A stretch of DNA of 64,000 nucleotides, taken from the NCBI GenBank assembly GCA_910579085.1, contig CAJTRU010000002.1, positions 1 through 64,000 of the forward strand, in the 5' to 3' direction. This DNA is from an uncultured Lachnospiraceae bacterium (GTDB taxonomy: Bacteria; Bacillota; Clostridia; Lachnospirales; Lachnospiraceae). Of the stretch, positions 37,401-46,085 are shown piece after piece (position 1 is the stretch's first letter; every line of letters begins with the position of its first letter). The translations under genes and the position numbers were made by a program. The notes below the pieces were generated by a model. The model ran no database searches. It worked only from the letters and a program-made list of their open reading frames with translations, and was not told the DNA's origin.

Positions 37401-39035
37401 ATAAGGTATAGGCCTTCCAGGGTTTACAAATGTACTAAACCGGTCTGTAATTACATTATTGGCAACTTTAACTGCCCCTATCTCTATTATTTCATTACTG
37501 GCTGCCCCAATACCTGTTGTTTCAAGGTCAAATACAACAAATTCACCAGTAAAATCCTGTCCCTTGCTATTATTTACTGTATTTATAAGGTCATCTACAA
37601 GATAAGCCTCAACACCATAGATAATCTTAAGGTCATCACCAGGCTTTAAGGCATGGTCTGCATCTGGAAAAGACTGTACTACACCGTGGTCAGTAATAGC
37701 CATTGCCCTGTGCCCCCACCTTTTAGCAGTACTTACATAATCACCTATTGACATTACAGAATCCATTTCACTCATTTGTGTATGTGCGTGAAGTTCAACA
37801 CGCTTCATTCCCTGGTAATTATCCATCCGTTTTACACGTTTATCCACACCCGGTTTAATACCACGTATAGAAGAAATAGTAATTTCCCTGCTGAATGTAT
37901 CATAAAGTGGTACACCTTTAAGTTTAATAAACTTTCCTGCCTTTATATTACCACGTATTACATCAGCTTCTTCTTTTGGAATAAATATTTTAGCCTGTAT
38001 TGTATCTGTAAAATCAGTTACATTAAACATATATATGATTTTTTCATTTTTAATCTCACGTTCTTCTGTAGAAACAACCTGGCCTTCTATTACAGCTTCC
38101 CCAACTTCGCCTTGTATATCAGCAATCTTAATAATATCACCATCACAGTTTCTTCCATAGAAACATTCTTCATCAGCACCTTTGCCAAAGCCCTGCCCTT
38201 TGTACCTGCCTTTTTGCTTGCTATTGTATTTCTTATTGTAATCTTTGCTGTTATTATTTGCGCCTGCCTGCGTCCTGGAAGATGGCGGTTTCACAGGATT
38301 TTCTGTATGGCTGTCTTTCTCTTTTTTATCAAACATTTCACTTGCAAGGCTTGCACCTGCCATTGTGGCATAATAATTATCTTCAGGATTAACGTTATCG
38401 TGCAAAGTATTATTCTTTTTAACAGAGTCCTTGCCAGTGAGAGCCTGCTTTACATTACTGCCAGCCTGCTTAGGCTTATATACAACAGGCCCTGCCATAC
38501 CATATGTACCAGTAGCTGGAAGTTCATTTATAGAAACTGGTTCAGTATATTTTACATTTACAGATATCTCAAAAGATGCTTTCATACTGAATATCCTGCT
38601 TATAATTTCTGCCAGCTTCCCTTCCCTTGCCCTGTACATGCTGTCATCTTCACATGAAATATTGATTATACTGCCTGCAATATCCACATTTCCACTGTAT
38701 ACCATATTAAATTCAAGTATATTATCCTCTTTTAAAATAAGCAGTATACTGTCATGGTATTCCTCCCAGAAATTCCCAGGTGTATATTGTGATGACAAAT
38801 TAAACCTGTCATAAACCTTTGCTGTATAACCTGCCCTTCCAAGTACTCCAGCCAAAGCATATTCAAGCAGCCCTATTTCACGGTATGCAATAATATGGCT
38901 GCTTTCTATATAGATTTCTACTTTTTTAGTTTTTCTTATTACAACAACCCTTGAAACCACAACATCTTTAAAAAGTTTTGCCTGCCTGTCTGTCAGGTTT
39001 AAATTATCAAACGTTTCAAGTAAAGGTTTTTCCAT
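34455..39035 (-). CDS. polC: DNA polymerase III alpha subunit, PolC type
   Basis: The 1526-residue replicative polymerase of low-GC Gram-positives. Order seen: N-terminal tau-binding-like region, a low-complexity Asn/Lys linker (about 210-290), OB fold (EAVIEGQVVSTEERE near 310), PHP domain (VELHAHTQMSEMDS near 415), embedded DEDD proofreading exonuclease (FVVFDLETTG near 500, HNASFDTGF), then polymerase with the catalytic EPDIDLNFS near 1050 and a zinc-like CPEC/CPECGH region just before it. AAGGGGG upstream of the ATG. Usually it directly follows ispG; here five accessory genes intervene. Confidence 0.97.
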   Translation of the reverse strand: MEKPLLETFDNLNLTDRQAKLFKDVVVSRVVVIRKTKKVEIYIESSHIIAYREIGLLEYALAGVLGRAGYTAKVYDRFNLSSQYTPGNFWEEYHDSILLILKEDNILEFNMVYSGNVDIAGSIINISCEDDSMYRAREGKLAEIISRIFSMKASFEISVNVKYTEPVSINELPATGTYGMAGPVVYKPKQAGSNVKQALTGKDSVKKNNTLHDNVNPEDNYYATMAGASLASEMFDKKEKDSHTENPVKPPSSRTQAGANNNSKDYNKKYNSKQKGRYKGQGFGKGADEECFYGRNCDGDIIKIADIQGEVGEAVIEGQVVSTEEREIKNEKIIYMFNVTDFTDTIQAKIFIPKEEADVIRGNIKAGKFIKLKGVPLYDTFSREITISSIRGIKPGVDKRVKRMDNYQGMKRVELHAHTQMSEMDSVMSIGDYVSTAKRWGHRAMAITDHGVVQSFPDADHALKPGDDLKIIYGVEAYLVDDLINTVNNSKGQDFTGEFVVFDLETTGIGAASNEIIEIGAVKVANNVITDRFSTFVNPGRPIPYNIQELTSITDQMVSDAPSIDTVLPEFLDFCGNAVLVAHNASFDTGFIYQKAKDRGIHTDFTVIDTVSMSRAILPELKKYKLDTVAKTLGVSLENHHRAVDDAGATAEIFIKLVKRLEDKGITTLDGLNEFGRPGDETIRKLPSYHAVILAKNETGRVNLYRLVSESHLKYFNRRPKLPKSLYLQYSEGLMIGSACEAGELYRAILEERPEEEIDRLVKFYDYLEIQPLGNNAFMLRDNNRFPHIQDENDLMEINRKIVSLGEEYNKLVVATCDVHFLNAEDEVYRRIIMSGKGFADADQQAPLYYRTTEEMLSEFQYLGSKKAEEIVITNTNLIADMIDYISPCSPRKCPPEIENSDNDLREICYNKAHSIYGKDLPPVVVERLERELNSIISNGYAVMYIIAQKLVWKSNEDGYLVGSRGSVGSSFVATMAGITEVNPLSAHYYCPECHYYDFDSEDVKAFAGSSACDMPDKKCPECGHMLEKDGHDIPFETFLGFKGDKEPDIDLNFSSEYQSNAHDYTEVIFGAGHTFRAGTVGTLADKTAYGYVKKYYEEHEETKRKAEIERISEGCTGVRRSTGQHPGGIVVLPMGEEIYTFTPVQHPANDMSTKIITTHFDYHKIDANLLKLDILGHQDPTMIRMLEDLTDVDASKIRMDDAKVLSLFENTTALGIKPEDIGGCTLGCLGLPEFGTQFVHGMLMEAKPKNFSDLVRISGLSHGTNVWLDNAQYFIANGDCTLSTAICTRDDIMTYLIRMGVENERSFKIMESVRKGKGLTPDMEEDMLACNVPEWYIESCKRIKYMFPKAHAAAYVMMAIRVAYFKVYYPLAYYAAFFSIRATSFNYELMCLGRERLEYYMEDYRKRKNELSDKEKDTYEDMRIVQEMYARGFGFVKLDIYRAKANRFQITDGKLMPSFSTIDGLGDKAAEMIEDEASKGKFLSREDFKNRCKVSEKVVEAMADMGLMGDMPHSNQMSIMDFLAM

Positions 39036-39084
39036 TGGATTTAATCCCCCTTAAGCCTTTGCCATCCAGTAATTTTTTATAATA

Positions 39085-39114
39085 CTTATATTTCCTGCAT
39101 TAAAAGCCTGCCAA
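39085..39114 (-). promoter_or_regulatory. Possible polC promoter
   Basis: On the minus strand TTGGCA (39109-39114), 18-nt spacer, TATAAG (39085-39090), within the 100-bp gap between the accessory cassette and polC. It would give polC independent transcription after separation from ispG. Confidence 0.4.
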
Positions 39115-39135
39115 TATATTATTATAGATAACAGG

Positions 39136-39474
39136 TTAAGCTGGAAATACTTTAGTACAATTTTCTAAATCCTCTGTCTCATTTTCTGAAATATATATTT
39201 CTGCACTTTCTGACAAATCATTCTTAAGAAATTTCTTCTTCTGGAATAACTCCACAATATCTTTATAATCCTGGGCAGCATTTTCTGTTTTAAGCCATAT
39301 GCCAAGCAAATCCCTGCCATTTTCTGAATCCAGGCTGCTGTCAATATAATCATACCCATTATCCTGTATTCTGCCGTCCGTAACTTCTTCTATAGAATCG
39401 GGTATTTTATAGCGCAAATCTAAATCAGGATTTACAAGTTTAGTCGGTTCTAATAAAATAATAATCGTCTGCAT
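39136..39474 (-). CDS. Conserved hypothetical small acidic protein (accessory cassette)
   Basis: 112 residues, no domain that I can name. The start MQTIIILLEPTKLVNPDLDL and the run SAEIYISENETEDLENCTK recall uncharacterised proteins of Clostridia that I have seen next to a P-loop-like partner; that recollection is unverified. Strongly acidic and soluble. Its ATG overlaps the stop of the upstream gene as TAATG, indicating coupled translation and probably a working pair. Last gene of the cassette before polC. Confidence 0.65.
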   Translation of the reverse strand: MQTIIILLEPTKLVNPDLDLRYKIPDSIEEVTDGRIQDNGYDYIDSSLDSENGRDLLGIWLKTENAAQDYKDIVELFQKKKFLKNDLSESAEIYISENETEDLENCTKVFPA

Positions 39475-40550
39475 TACTTTTCCTCCATTTTAACTCCATT
39501 TTCTATATTAATATCTGAAAATAAATTATTAGAAATACTGCTGTTATCTTCAGTAAATTTTTTAAAATCTTTTCTAAAAAGTGTATAACAAATACTTTTA
39601 CTCCCTATATACGAATATTCTTTTTTATGTGCAAGATGTTCAAGTAACAAAGTAAATAAAGCAGAATGTTCTATCTTTACATCACATAAGCCACATTTTA
39701 TTCCATTTTTAATACAATTAATATATTCTGATATATTAGATTTAGAGTAAATATTACCACAATGTGCCAGCAATAAACTCTCACAATAAGTTTCTCCATC
39801 AACCTGGTTTAGCTGTATATTATCTTTTATATGTTTTTTAACATCATCTACATTAAAATCTGAACTTAACATAAACTCTTCAAAACATGCTGGCAGAAAT
39901 AAATCTAATGTTTCAAGATTATCTCTTCTTTCAATAATATCTAACAATATATTTCCAAACTTAGGATTATCTGCAATAACAAATGGGCTCTTTTTATGTT
40001 TAAGATACTTATAAATACGGTCTTTGCCAGATGCAGCACAAAAACTATAGCCTGTTTTTTCTGTATAATATTCTGCAATAGATTTTGAGTCTTCTGTAAT
40101 ATAAATATCATTATCAATATATGCGTGCTTGTTTATATTTACAAAAGCTTTTGATAATTTAAATGGAGGACTAGTATTATCCAGAACATAAATAGCATCA
40201 ACAGAATAATTAATCTGTTTTATTTTCATTCTGCCAATTACAATAGCAAATCCATTAACTTTCTTAAGTTTTCCAAAAAAATCATTAAAATTATTTGGAG
40301 AAAAGTTAAGTTCATCTATTATATAACATACTTCATTTGTTACATGGATTTGTGGCAATACAGTGGTATTATCAAGAAAAACCAGCGGTATATTTGATTT
40401 TAACCTGCTATTAATATTTGCTGCTTCCAGAACAGCATATAATGCAGTTTTGTATACACCGCTTTTTTCACCTGTAGATTTATACCCTCCAATTACATTA
40501 ATATGATGTTGGAATTCATATTCTAACACATCTGAAGAAATTTTAATCAT
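39474..40550 (-). CDS. Divergent P-loop-like protein (accessory cassette)
   Basis: 358 residues from ATG 40550, which has GGAGG 9 bp upstream. The N-terminal INVIGGYKSTGEKSG sits where related proteins of mobile elements in Clostridia have a P-loop (GxxxxGKT/S); here one residue is inserted, so nucleotide binding is doubtful. EVCYIIDELNF near 83 resembles Walker B. The remainder is unrecognised and A+T-rich in codon use. Overlaps the DUF4869-like gene by 8 bp upstream and the 112-residue gene downstream. Function unknown. Confidence 0.65.
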   Translation of the reverse strand: MIKISSDVLEYEFQHHINVIGGYKSTGEKSGVYKTALYAVLEAANINSRLKSNIPLVFLDNTTVLPQIHVTNEVCYIIDELNFSPNNFNDFFGKLKKVNGFAIVIGRMKIKQINYSVDAIYVLDNTSPPFKLSKAFVNINKHAYIDNDIYITEDSKSIAEYYTEKTGYSFCAASGKDRIYKYLKHKKSPFVIADNPKFGNILLDIIERRDNLETLDLFLPACFEEFMLSSDFNVDDVKKHIKDNIQLNQVDGETYCESLLLAHCGNIYSKSNISEYINCIKNGIKCGLCDVKIEHSALFTLLLEHLAHKKEYSYIGSKSICYTLFRKDFKKFTEDNSSISNNLFSDINIENGVKMEEK

Positions 40551-41001
40551 TATATTTTTCCTCCAGCCAGCCATCAACTAAATCATCATAATTATCCAAG
40601 TCAAAACTTGTACCATCTTTTTGTAAATCCAGCCTGCGGAGATAACGTTCTGGTAAATATCTGTATGTCAGGACTGTCCTGTCACAATACTCACAAAAAT
40701 CAGCAACACATTTAAATGCATTGTCTCCACACTGGGTAACATTAAAAACTATTTCTGGATATAACCATATAAGTATTGCTGTTTTAGAACCTGTACTTAA
40801 ATATTCAGGAGGGATTATCCTTCCGAGCCTGTCTTTTAATACAAATCCGTCTACTAATTTTGTACCATCTACATAATCCATAATTATTTGTACAACTTTA
40901 TTAGTAAACCAGAATTCTTTTTTATTTATAGAAAAAAAAGTCCTGGAATCAACATACACAGGCATTGTTGTTTTTCTTTTCTGAAAAATCAAATTAAGCA
41001 T
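40543..41001 (-). CDS. DUF4869-like protein (accessory cassette)
   Basis: 152 residues from ATG 41001, preceded by AAAGGAG; an in-frame ATG 8 codons earlier lacks a site. PPEYLSTGSKTAILIWLYPE and FNVTQCGDNAFKC match my memory of the DUF4869 family core (LSxGxKTLIL ... CGDN). Role unknown. Soluble. Its 3' end overlaps the P-loop-like gene, so the two are translated together. Confidence 0.6.
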   Translation of the reverse strand: MLNLIFQKRKTTMPVYVDSRTFFSINKKEFWFTNKVVQIIMDYVDGTKLVDGFVLKDRLGRIIPPEYLSTGSKTAILIWLYPEIVFNVTQCGDNAFKCVADFCEYCDRTVLTYRYLPERYLRRLDLQKDGTSFDLDNYDDLVDGWLEEKYND

Positions 41002-41038
41002 ACCAGCTCCTTTATTATTGACCAAACTATAAAAATGC

Positions 41039-41701
41039 TTATCTGTTAAATTTCATTCCATCTATACAGTTATTATATAAAAATTCTTTAATTTTATATG
41101 TGTTATTTGTTTCGTAAAATTCAATTAACAACTTGTAGAATTCATTTATATCTTTCTGGCTTACAGTTATAATCCCTCTGCCATATTGTATCATTATCTT
41201 ATTACCAATAAGCATCGCCAGCCGTTTGTTGCCCTCATAAAATAATTGTGCCCTCATAAGATATAACATAATATCTAATGCATTATTATATGGCCCAGCC
41301 TGGCTGGCAGTAATTTCATGTATTTTATTACATATTTTTTCTTTATCTGGCATTTCAGAAATATATTTTGTACCACCAATTCTTACTTCTTCCATTCTTA
41401 TGCTTCCAGCATTTATAATTGTAAACCTGCCTAATAACATATGGACTTTTTCTATAAATTCCAAATCCAGTTCATCATTAATATGTCCTAGTAAAAACTG
41501 CCATGCATGTTTTAAGTCATTTATAGCATTTATATCCTCTATTGTATATCCAGATACAGACATACCATTATAAACTGCCTGTGTATCTGGATATGTTATG
41601 CCAATGCCTTCAAGATTAGCGCTTTTCCAGATATAATCCACAATATTCCTTTTGGCAAGAAATATATTTTCTTCTTGTGTCATATTGTATTTTGAATTCA
41701 T
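41039..41701 (-). CDS. Fic-domain protein with altered active site (accessory cassette)
   Basis: 220 residues. The Fic fold is shown by the signature AQLFYEGNKRLAMLIGNK near residue 150. The usual catalytic His of HxFx(D/E)GN(K/G)R is Gln here, while EGNKR for nucleotide phosphate binding is kept. N-terminal helix carries the NLEGI stretch, similar to the (S/T)xxxE(G/N) inhibitory motif, but its Ser lies a few residues earlier (KSANLEG, near 32). Fic enzymes AMPylate or phosphorylate proteins; this one may be inactive or use other chemistry. Part of a five-gene minus-strand run. Confidence 0.78.
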   Translation of the reverse strand: MNSKYNMTQEENIFLAKRNIVDYIWKSANLEGIGITYPDTQAVYNGMSVSGYTIEDINAINDLKHAWQFLLGHINDELDLEFIEKVHMLLGRFTIINAGSIRMEEVRIGGTKYISEMPDKEKICNKIHEITASQAGPYNNALDIMLYLMRAQLFYEGNKRLAMLIGNKIMIQYGRGIITVSQKDINEFYKLLIEFYETNNTYKIKEFLYNNCIDGMKFNR

Positions 41702-41715
41702 TATAAGCCTGTCCT

Positions 41716-42246
41716 TTATGCATCCTTGGCATGTTTTATAGAATAGCCTGCCTCTTTAGCATATCCGTTTAATTCTTCAAGCAGTTCTAAAGGACATGGA
41801 AATAAAACAAGGTCATCACCATCAAATTCAATATTAGCAATACAATAGCCTTCAGATGCCCAGTTTCCATCCAGCACTTCACACCACTCAAATGTGTCTG
41901 CATCTTCATCAAACCAGTCTGCATTTATTGGAAGGTTATAGACTTTTGTGCCATTAAAGTCTTGTACAACGTCTATAAAATCTTCCAGGAACTCACTTGT
42001 ATCTACCTCACATACATAGCCATATTTCTGAAGAATATCAATCATTCCAAGCCATCTTATCCCGTCTTCTTCAACTTCACCTTCTTCTATATCCTCTGGA
42101 GTAATCCCACGTTCATCATAATCTACAATGTTATTTTTAAAATATGTATCTGTGTCATTAACACAGATATTTATATCATCCATTACATCATTGTCATCAT
42201 TTGAAATTATTTTTGCTATTTTTTCAATTGCATTTTTCTCTGGCAT
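41716..42246 (-). CDS. Acidic protein, possibly DUF6630 (accessory cassette)
   Basis: 176 residues and very acidic. The pattern IRWLGMIDILQKYGYVCEVD, WCEVLDGNW and IEFDGDDLVLFPC resembles the DUF6630 family, which I recall only loosely. Such small acidic proteins are often immunity or antitoxin-like, but nothing here proves it. First gene of the cassette; GGAG precedes its ATG and a TATAAT box on the minus strand (42275-42280) may drive the group. 14 bp separate it from the Fic gene. Confidence 0.55.
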   Translation of the reverse strand: MPEKNAIEKIAKIISNDDNDVMDDINICVNDTDTYFKNNIVDYDERGITPEDIEEGEVEEDGIRWLGMIDILQKYGYVCEVDTSEFLEDFIDVVQDFNGTKVYNLPINADWFDEDADTFEWCEVLDGNWASEGYCIANIEFDGDDLVLFPCPLELLEELNGYAKEAGYSIKHAKDA

Positions 42247-42368
42247 GTTTTAAACCACTCCTTTATATCTTTTTATTATATAAACTTAATATCATTTAAA
42301 CATTAGATATGCTTTAAACTACGTATATTAATGTTTTACTATGTTTTTCACATATAATTTTATACACT

Positions 42369-43433
42369 TTATTTTGCCAGTTCTGAAAAAATCTCTTCTT
42401 TAAGTACATCAAGAAGTTTATCTTCAGGTACTTTCTTAATTATTTCACCTTTCCTTATAAGAAGTCCCTCACCTTTTCCGCCAGCAATGCCTAAATCAGC
42501 TTCCTTTGCTTCTCCTGGCCCGTTTACTGCACATCCCATTACAGCCACTTTAAGTTCTTTGTCTGTAATAATATTCTGTACCATTTGTTCAACTTCATTG
42601 GCAAGTTTTATAAGGTTTATCTGCGTACGCCCGCAGGTAGGGCATGATACAACTGTAACACCTCCCTTTCTTAAGCCAAGTGTCCTTAAAATTAATTTAG
42701 CAGAAACCACTTCCTGTACAGGGTCTTCTGTAAGTGAAACACGTATAGTGTCACCTATTCCCTGGTAAAGAATATTTCCAAGCCCAATAGCAGATTTTAT
42801 ATTTCCGCTTAACATCGTGCCTGATTCCGTAATTCCTACATGAAGAGGATAATCTGTCTGTTTTGCAATAATCTCATGTGCCTTTATGCACATAAGCACA
42901 TCTGAGGATTTTATACTGATTACAAGGTTGTCATATCCCATATCCTCAACCGCTTTTACTTGCAGAAGTGCGCTTTTGACAAGCCCGTCTGCTGTAACAC
43001 CGCCATATTCTTTTATAATTTCTTTTTCAAGTGAACCACTATTTACTCCAACACGTATTGGGATATTTCTTTCTTTTGCCGCACTGGCAACTGCACGTAC
43101 TTTGTCTTTATCACCTATATTGCCTGGATTAATCCTTATTTTATCTGCACCGTTCTCTATTGCAGCAATAGCAAGTTTATAATCAAAATGTATGTCAGCC
43201 ACAAGTGGTATGTGTATAGCTTTTTTTATTTCTTTTAACGCTTTTGCAGCTTCCATGTCTGGAACAGCACATCTTATAATATCACACCCAGCTTTTTCCA
43301 GATTGTATATCTGTTCTATTGTAGCATTTATATCAGATGTTTTTGTATTGGTCATAGACTGGATTGCTACAGGATTACCGCCGCCTATTTTTACGCCGCC
43401 TATATTAACCACTTTTGTATTATACCTGTACAT
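42369..43433 (-). CDS. ispG: 4-hydroxy-3-methylbut-2-en-1-yl diphosphate synthase IspG
   Basis: 354-residue 4Fe-4S enzyme of the MEP isoprenoid pathway, converting MEcPP to HMBPP. N-terminal TIM barrel from MYRYNTKVVNIGG; cluster ligands in CPTCGRTQ near 267 and GCAVNGPGEA near 302. Start ATG 43433 follows GGAGG; a longer frame to 43505 carries residues outside the family. Same operon as dxr, which makes an earlier intermediate. Confidence 0.96.
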   Translation of the reverse strand: MYRYNTKVVNIGGVKIGGGNPVAIQSMTNTKTSDINATIEQIYNLEKAGCDIIRCAVPDMEAAKALKEIKKAIHIPLVADIHFDYKLAIAAIENGADKIRINPGNIGDKDKVRAVASAAKERNIPIRVGVNSGSLEKEIIKEYGGVTADGLVKSALLQVKAVEDMGYDNLVISIKSSDVLMCIKAHEIIAKQTDYPLHVGITESGTMLSGNIKSAIGLGNILYQGIGDTIRVSLTEDPVQEVVSAKLILRTLGLRKGGVTVVSCPTCGRTQINLIKLANEVEQMVQNIITDKELKVAVMGCAVNGPGEAKEADLGIAGGKGEGLLIRKGEIIKKVPEDKLLDVLKEEIFSELAK

Positions 43434-43512
43434 AAAATCCTCCATTCCTGCCGTTTCCAGACGATACGGCTGCACTACTGCAAATAATCCAATATTTAAT
43501 ATCACTATACAA

Positions 43513-44871
43513 TTATTTAATAATCTTAATTATATCATTATACATTACAAATACCATAAAGAGCATTAGGACTACAAGCCCTGCAAAGTGTACAAACCCT
43601 TCCTTTTCCCTGTCAACAGGCTTTCCACGTATAGCCTCTATAAGTATAAATACAAGCCTGCCGCCATCAAGGGCTGGAAGCGGAAGAAGGTTCATTACAC
43701 CAAGGTTTGCACTAAGCAGTACTGACATATAGAGCATCTGTATTATTACAGCCATTATTCCAAGGCTCTTGCTCTGGTCAATAGCACTTCCTACAACATT
43801 TACAATACCTACAGGCCCTGACACATCATTCATTGACAGTTTACCCGTAATTAGCTGTCCAAGGCTTGCAACAGTGGTAACTATCCAGTATTTTACTTCA
43901 ACAAAACTATATTTAATTACATCAAGTGCGTTTCCGCCTTTTTCATCAAATGCAGCATTAAAACCAAGTGTATATGTCTCATATTCTGCTGGCTGGACCA
44001 TGAATTCCTGTTCTGTCCCGTCACGTTCTATTAAGAAATTAATTCCACTTCCGTTTTTATTTACTGAGTTCATTGCATCGCTAAGTTCGCCTGCATTGGA
44101 CACATTAACACCATCTACAGATTTTATAATGTCGCCTGCTTTAATGCCTGCTTTCTCAAATGAACCCCCTTCTGTCACCTGTGTTATCTTAGTCCCTTCT
44201 TCCCTGTCCGATGGGTATGAGAAGCCAAAAAGGCTGGCTTTATAATAAGGGTCAATACTAAATGTTTTAGTTTCACCATCACGTTCGACCACAACTTCAA
44301 CTTTATCACCTGTAAGCGGATGAAGCTGTGTGTAGGTAAGTATTTCACGTCCTATAGTAATCTTTTTGCCATTAATGCTTTTAACCACATCCCCTGTTTC
44401 AAGCCCGCTTTTATCTGCTGGCTGGTTTGTGTATATCTGTCTTATTACAGGATAATCAATCCCCGAATATGAAAGTATTATAATTGCAAATACAAATGCA
44501 AGTATAAAGTTAAAGAATGGGCCTGCAAATACTACTGAAAATCTTGCCCATACACCTTTGCTGTTAAATGAGTTTTCAGCGTCATTGTCTTCATCTTCAC
44601 CAATCATTGCACATGAACCGCCGATTGGAAAAAGTTTCCACGAGTATTTTGTTACATCCTGCCAGTTTTCCCTGCTTTCAAATTCTTTCTGTGAGCATAA
44701 AAGCTTTATTACATGGCCATCTTTTGTTTTAGCATATGTTATTAACCTTGGCCCCATGCCTACGGAAAACTCTGGAACGCCTATGCCGTTCTTTTTGGCA
44801 AGGAGAAAATGTCCTAGTTCATGTATTACTACAATCACTGTAAATATAAGTAATGCTACGATAATATTCAT
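43513..44871 (-). CDS. rseP: Site-2 intramembrane zinc metalloprotease RseP
   Basis: 452 residues. Zinc motif HELGHFLLAK in the first membrane helix (near 18), a second helix near 115-140, two PDZ-like repeats (about 160-240 and 240-310; SGLETGDVVKSINGKKI and AGIKAGDIIKSVDGV), and LPLPALDGGRL near 397 with the third zinc ligand. It cleaves anti-sigma factors or signal peptide remnants within the membrane. GGAGG before ATG. Usual neighbour of dxr and ispG. Confidence 0.95.
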   Translation of the reverse strand: MNIIVALLIFTVIVVIHELGHFLLAKKNGIGVPEFSVGMGPRLITYAKTKDGHVIKLLCSQKEFESRENWQDVTKYSWKLFPIGGSCAMIGEDEDNDAENSFNSKGVWARFSVVFAGPFFNFILAFVFAIIILSYSGIDYPVIRQIYTNQPADKSGLETGDVVKSINGKKITIGREILTYTQLHPLTGDKVEVVVERDGETKTFSIDPYYKASLFGFSYPSDREEGTKITQVTEGGSFEKAGIKAGDIIKSVDGVNVSNAGELSDAMNSVNKNGSGINFLIERDGTEQEFMVQPAEYETYTLGFNAAFDEKGGNALDVIKYSFVEVKYWIVTTVASLGQLITGKLSMNDVSGPVGIVNVVGSAIDQSKSLGIMAVIIQMLYMSVLLSANLGVMNLLPLPALDGGRLVFILIEAIRGKPVDREKEGFVHFAGLVVLMLFMVFVMYNDIIKIIK

Positions 44872-44888
44872 TATAAAACCTCCATATT

Positions 44889-46049
44889 TTACAAATATCT
44901 GCTTTCAATATACCTGTAAACATCCTGTTCCACTTCTAGTATATCACTTAATGACGGATTATCAATATTTTTATGTGCTGCCATACATTCTTTAATAATT
45001 TCTGTTATCTTAAGAAAACCTGTCTGGCCAGCAAGGAACATTGCAACCGCTTTTTCATTAGCAGCATTAAATACTGTAAGCATACTGCCTCCAGCCTCTC
45101 CTGCTTTATATGCAAGTGCCAGGCCTTCAAATGTTTCCAGGTCAGGTTTTTCAAATGTAATCTGTGGTATCTTATAGAAGTCAAGGCGCTCTCCTGGAAG
45201 GTGGTTTCTTTCAGGATAACATAGCGCATACTGTATAGGAAGCTTCATATCTGGAGTCCCAAGCTGTGCAATTACTGCACCGTCTTTAAATTCTACCATT
45301 GAATGTATTATGCTCTGGGGCTGGATTACTACCTCAATATTTTCAAGTTCCATGCCAAAAAGCCATTTAGCTTCAATTACTTCAAGGCCTTTGTTGACCA
45401 TTGTTGCGGAGTCAATAGTAATCTTTTTGCCCATTGACCAGTTAGGATGTTTAAGCGCATCAGCAGGTGTTATATTGCTAAGCATATCTTTCTTCATTCC
45501 ACGGAAAGGCCCGCCTGATGCAGTAAGTATAATTTTTGACGGTTTATTGCCATGCTGTCCCCCAATACACTGGAATATTGCTGAATGTTCACTGTCAACT
45601 GGGAGAAGCTTTACTTTATGTTTATTAACCATAGGCATAATAATATGCCCTGCTGTAACAAGTGTTTCTTTATTGGCAAACGCTATGTCTTTTCCTGACT
45701 GGATTGCTTCTATTACGGGTTTTATGCCTATCATGCCAGTAACAGCAGCAACTACTGTATCTGCACCTTGTATTGCTGCACATTCTGTTAATCCTTCCAT
45801 TCCTGTTACAATATCTATATGCTTATAGTCCCCGCCTTTTGCCTCAAGACGTTTTTTTAATACAAGTGCCTTACTGCTGTCATATACACATGCCATTTGT
45901 GGCATAAACTGTTCTATCTGTTTTTCAAGAAGTTCTATATTATTTCCAGCAGCAAGCGCTTTTACATGCAAACCACTGTTATTTTTAACCACTTCAAGTG
46001 TCTGTGTCCCAATAGAGCCTGTAGAACCAAGTATAACTATTTCTTTCAT
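44889..46049 (-). CDS. dxr: 1-deoxy-D-xylulose 5-phosphate reductoisomerase
   Basis: 386 residues. NADPH-binding ILGSTGSIGTQTL at the N-terminus; metal-site LLPVDSEHSAIFQC near 150; flexible loop ASGGPFRG near 185; KHPNWSMGKKITIDSATMVNKG stretch with further substrate ligands near 208. It performs the committed step of the MEP pathway, making MEP from DXP. Lies between cdsA and rseP in one minus-strand operon. Confidence 0.97.
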   Translation of the reverse strand: MKEIVILGSTGSIGTQTLEVVKNNSGLHVKALAAGNNIELLEKQIEQFMPQMACVYDSSKALVLKKRLEAKGGDYKHIDIVTGMEGLTECAAIQGADTVVAAVTGMIGIKPVIEAIQSGKDIAFANKETLVTAGHIIMPMVNKHKVKLLPVDSEHSAIFQCIGGQHGNKPSKIILTASGGPFRGMKKDMLSNITPADALKHPNWSMGKKITIDSATMVNKGLEVIEAKWLFGMELENIEVVIQPQSIIHSMVEFKDGAVIAQLGTPDMKLPIQYALCYPERNHLPGERLDFYKIPQITFEKPDLETFEGLALAYKAGEAGGSMLTVFNAANEKAVAMFLAGQTGFLKITEIIKECMAAHKNIDNPSLSDILEVEQDVYRYIESRYL

Positions 46050-46085
46050 TTTTTCTCCATTCCTGTAAAGATGGCACAGCTTGTT

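Noticed and set aside
37776..38657. 293-codon plus-strand frame
   Set aside because: Antisense to the N-terminal part of polC, with shadow-like composition (Cys/Phe/Ile rich).
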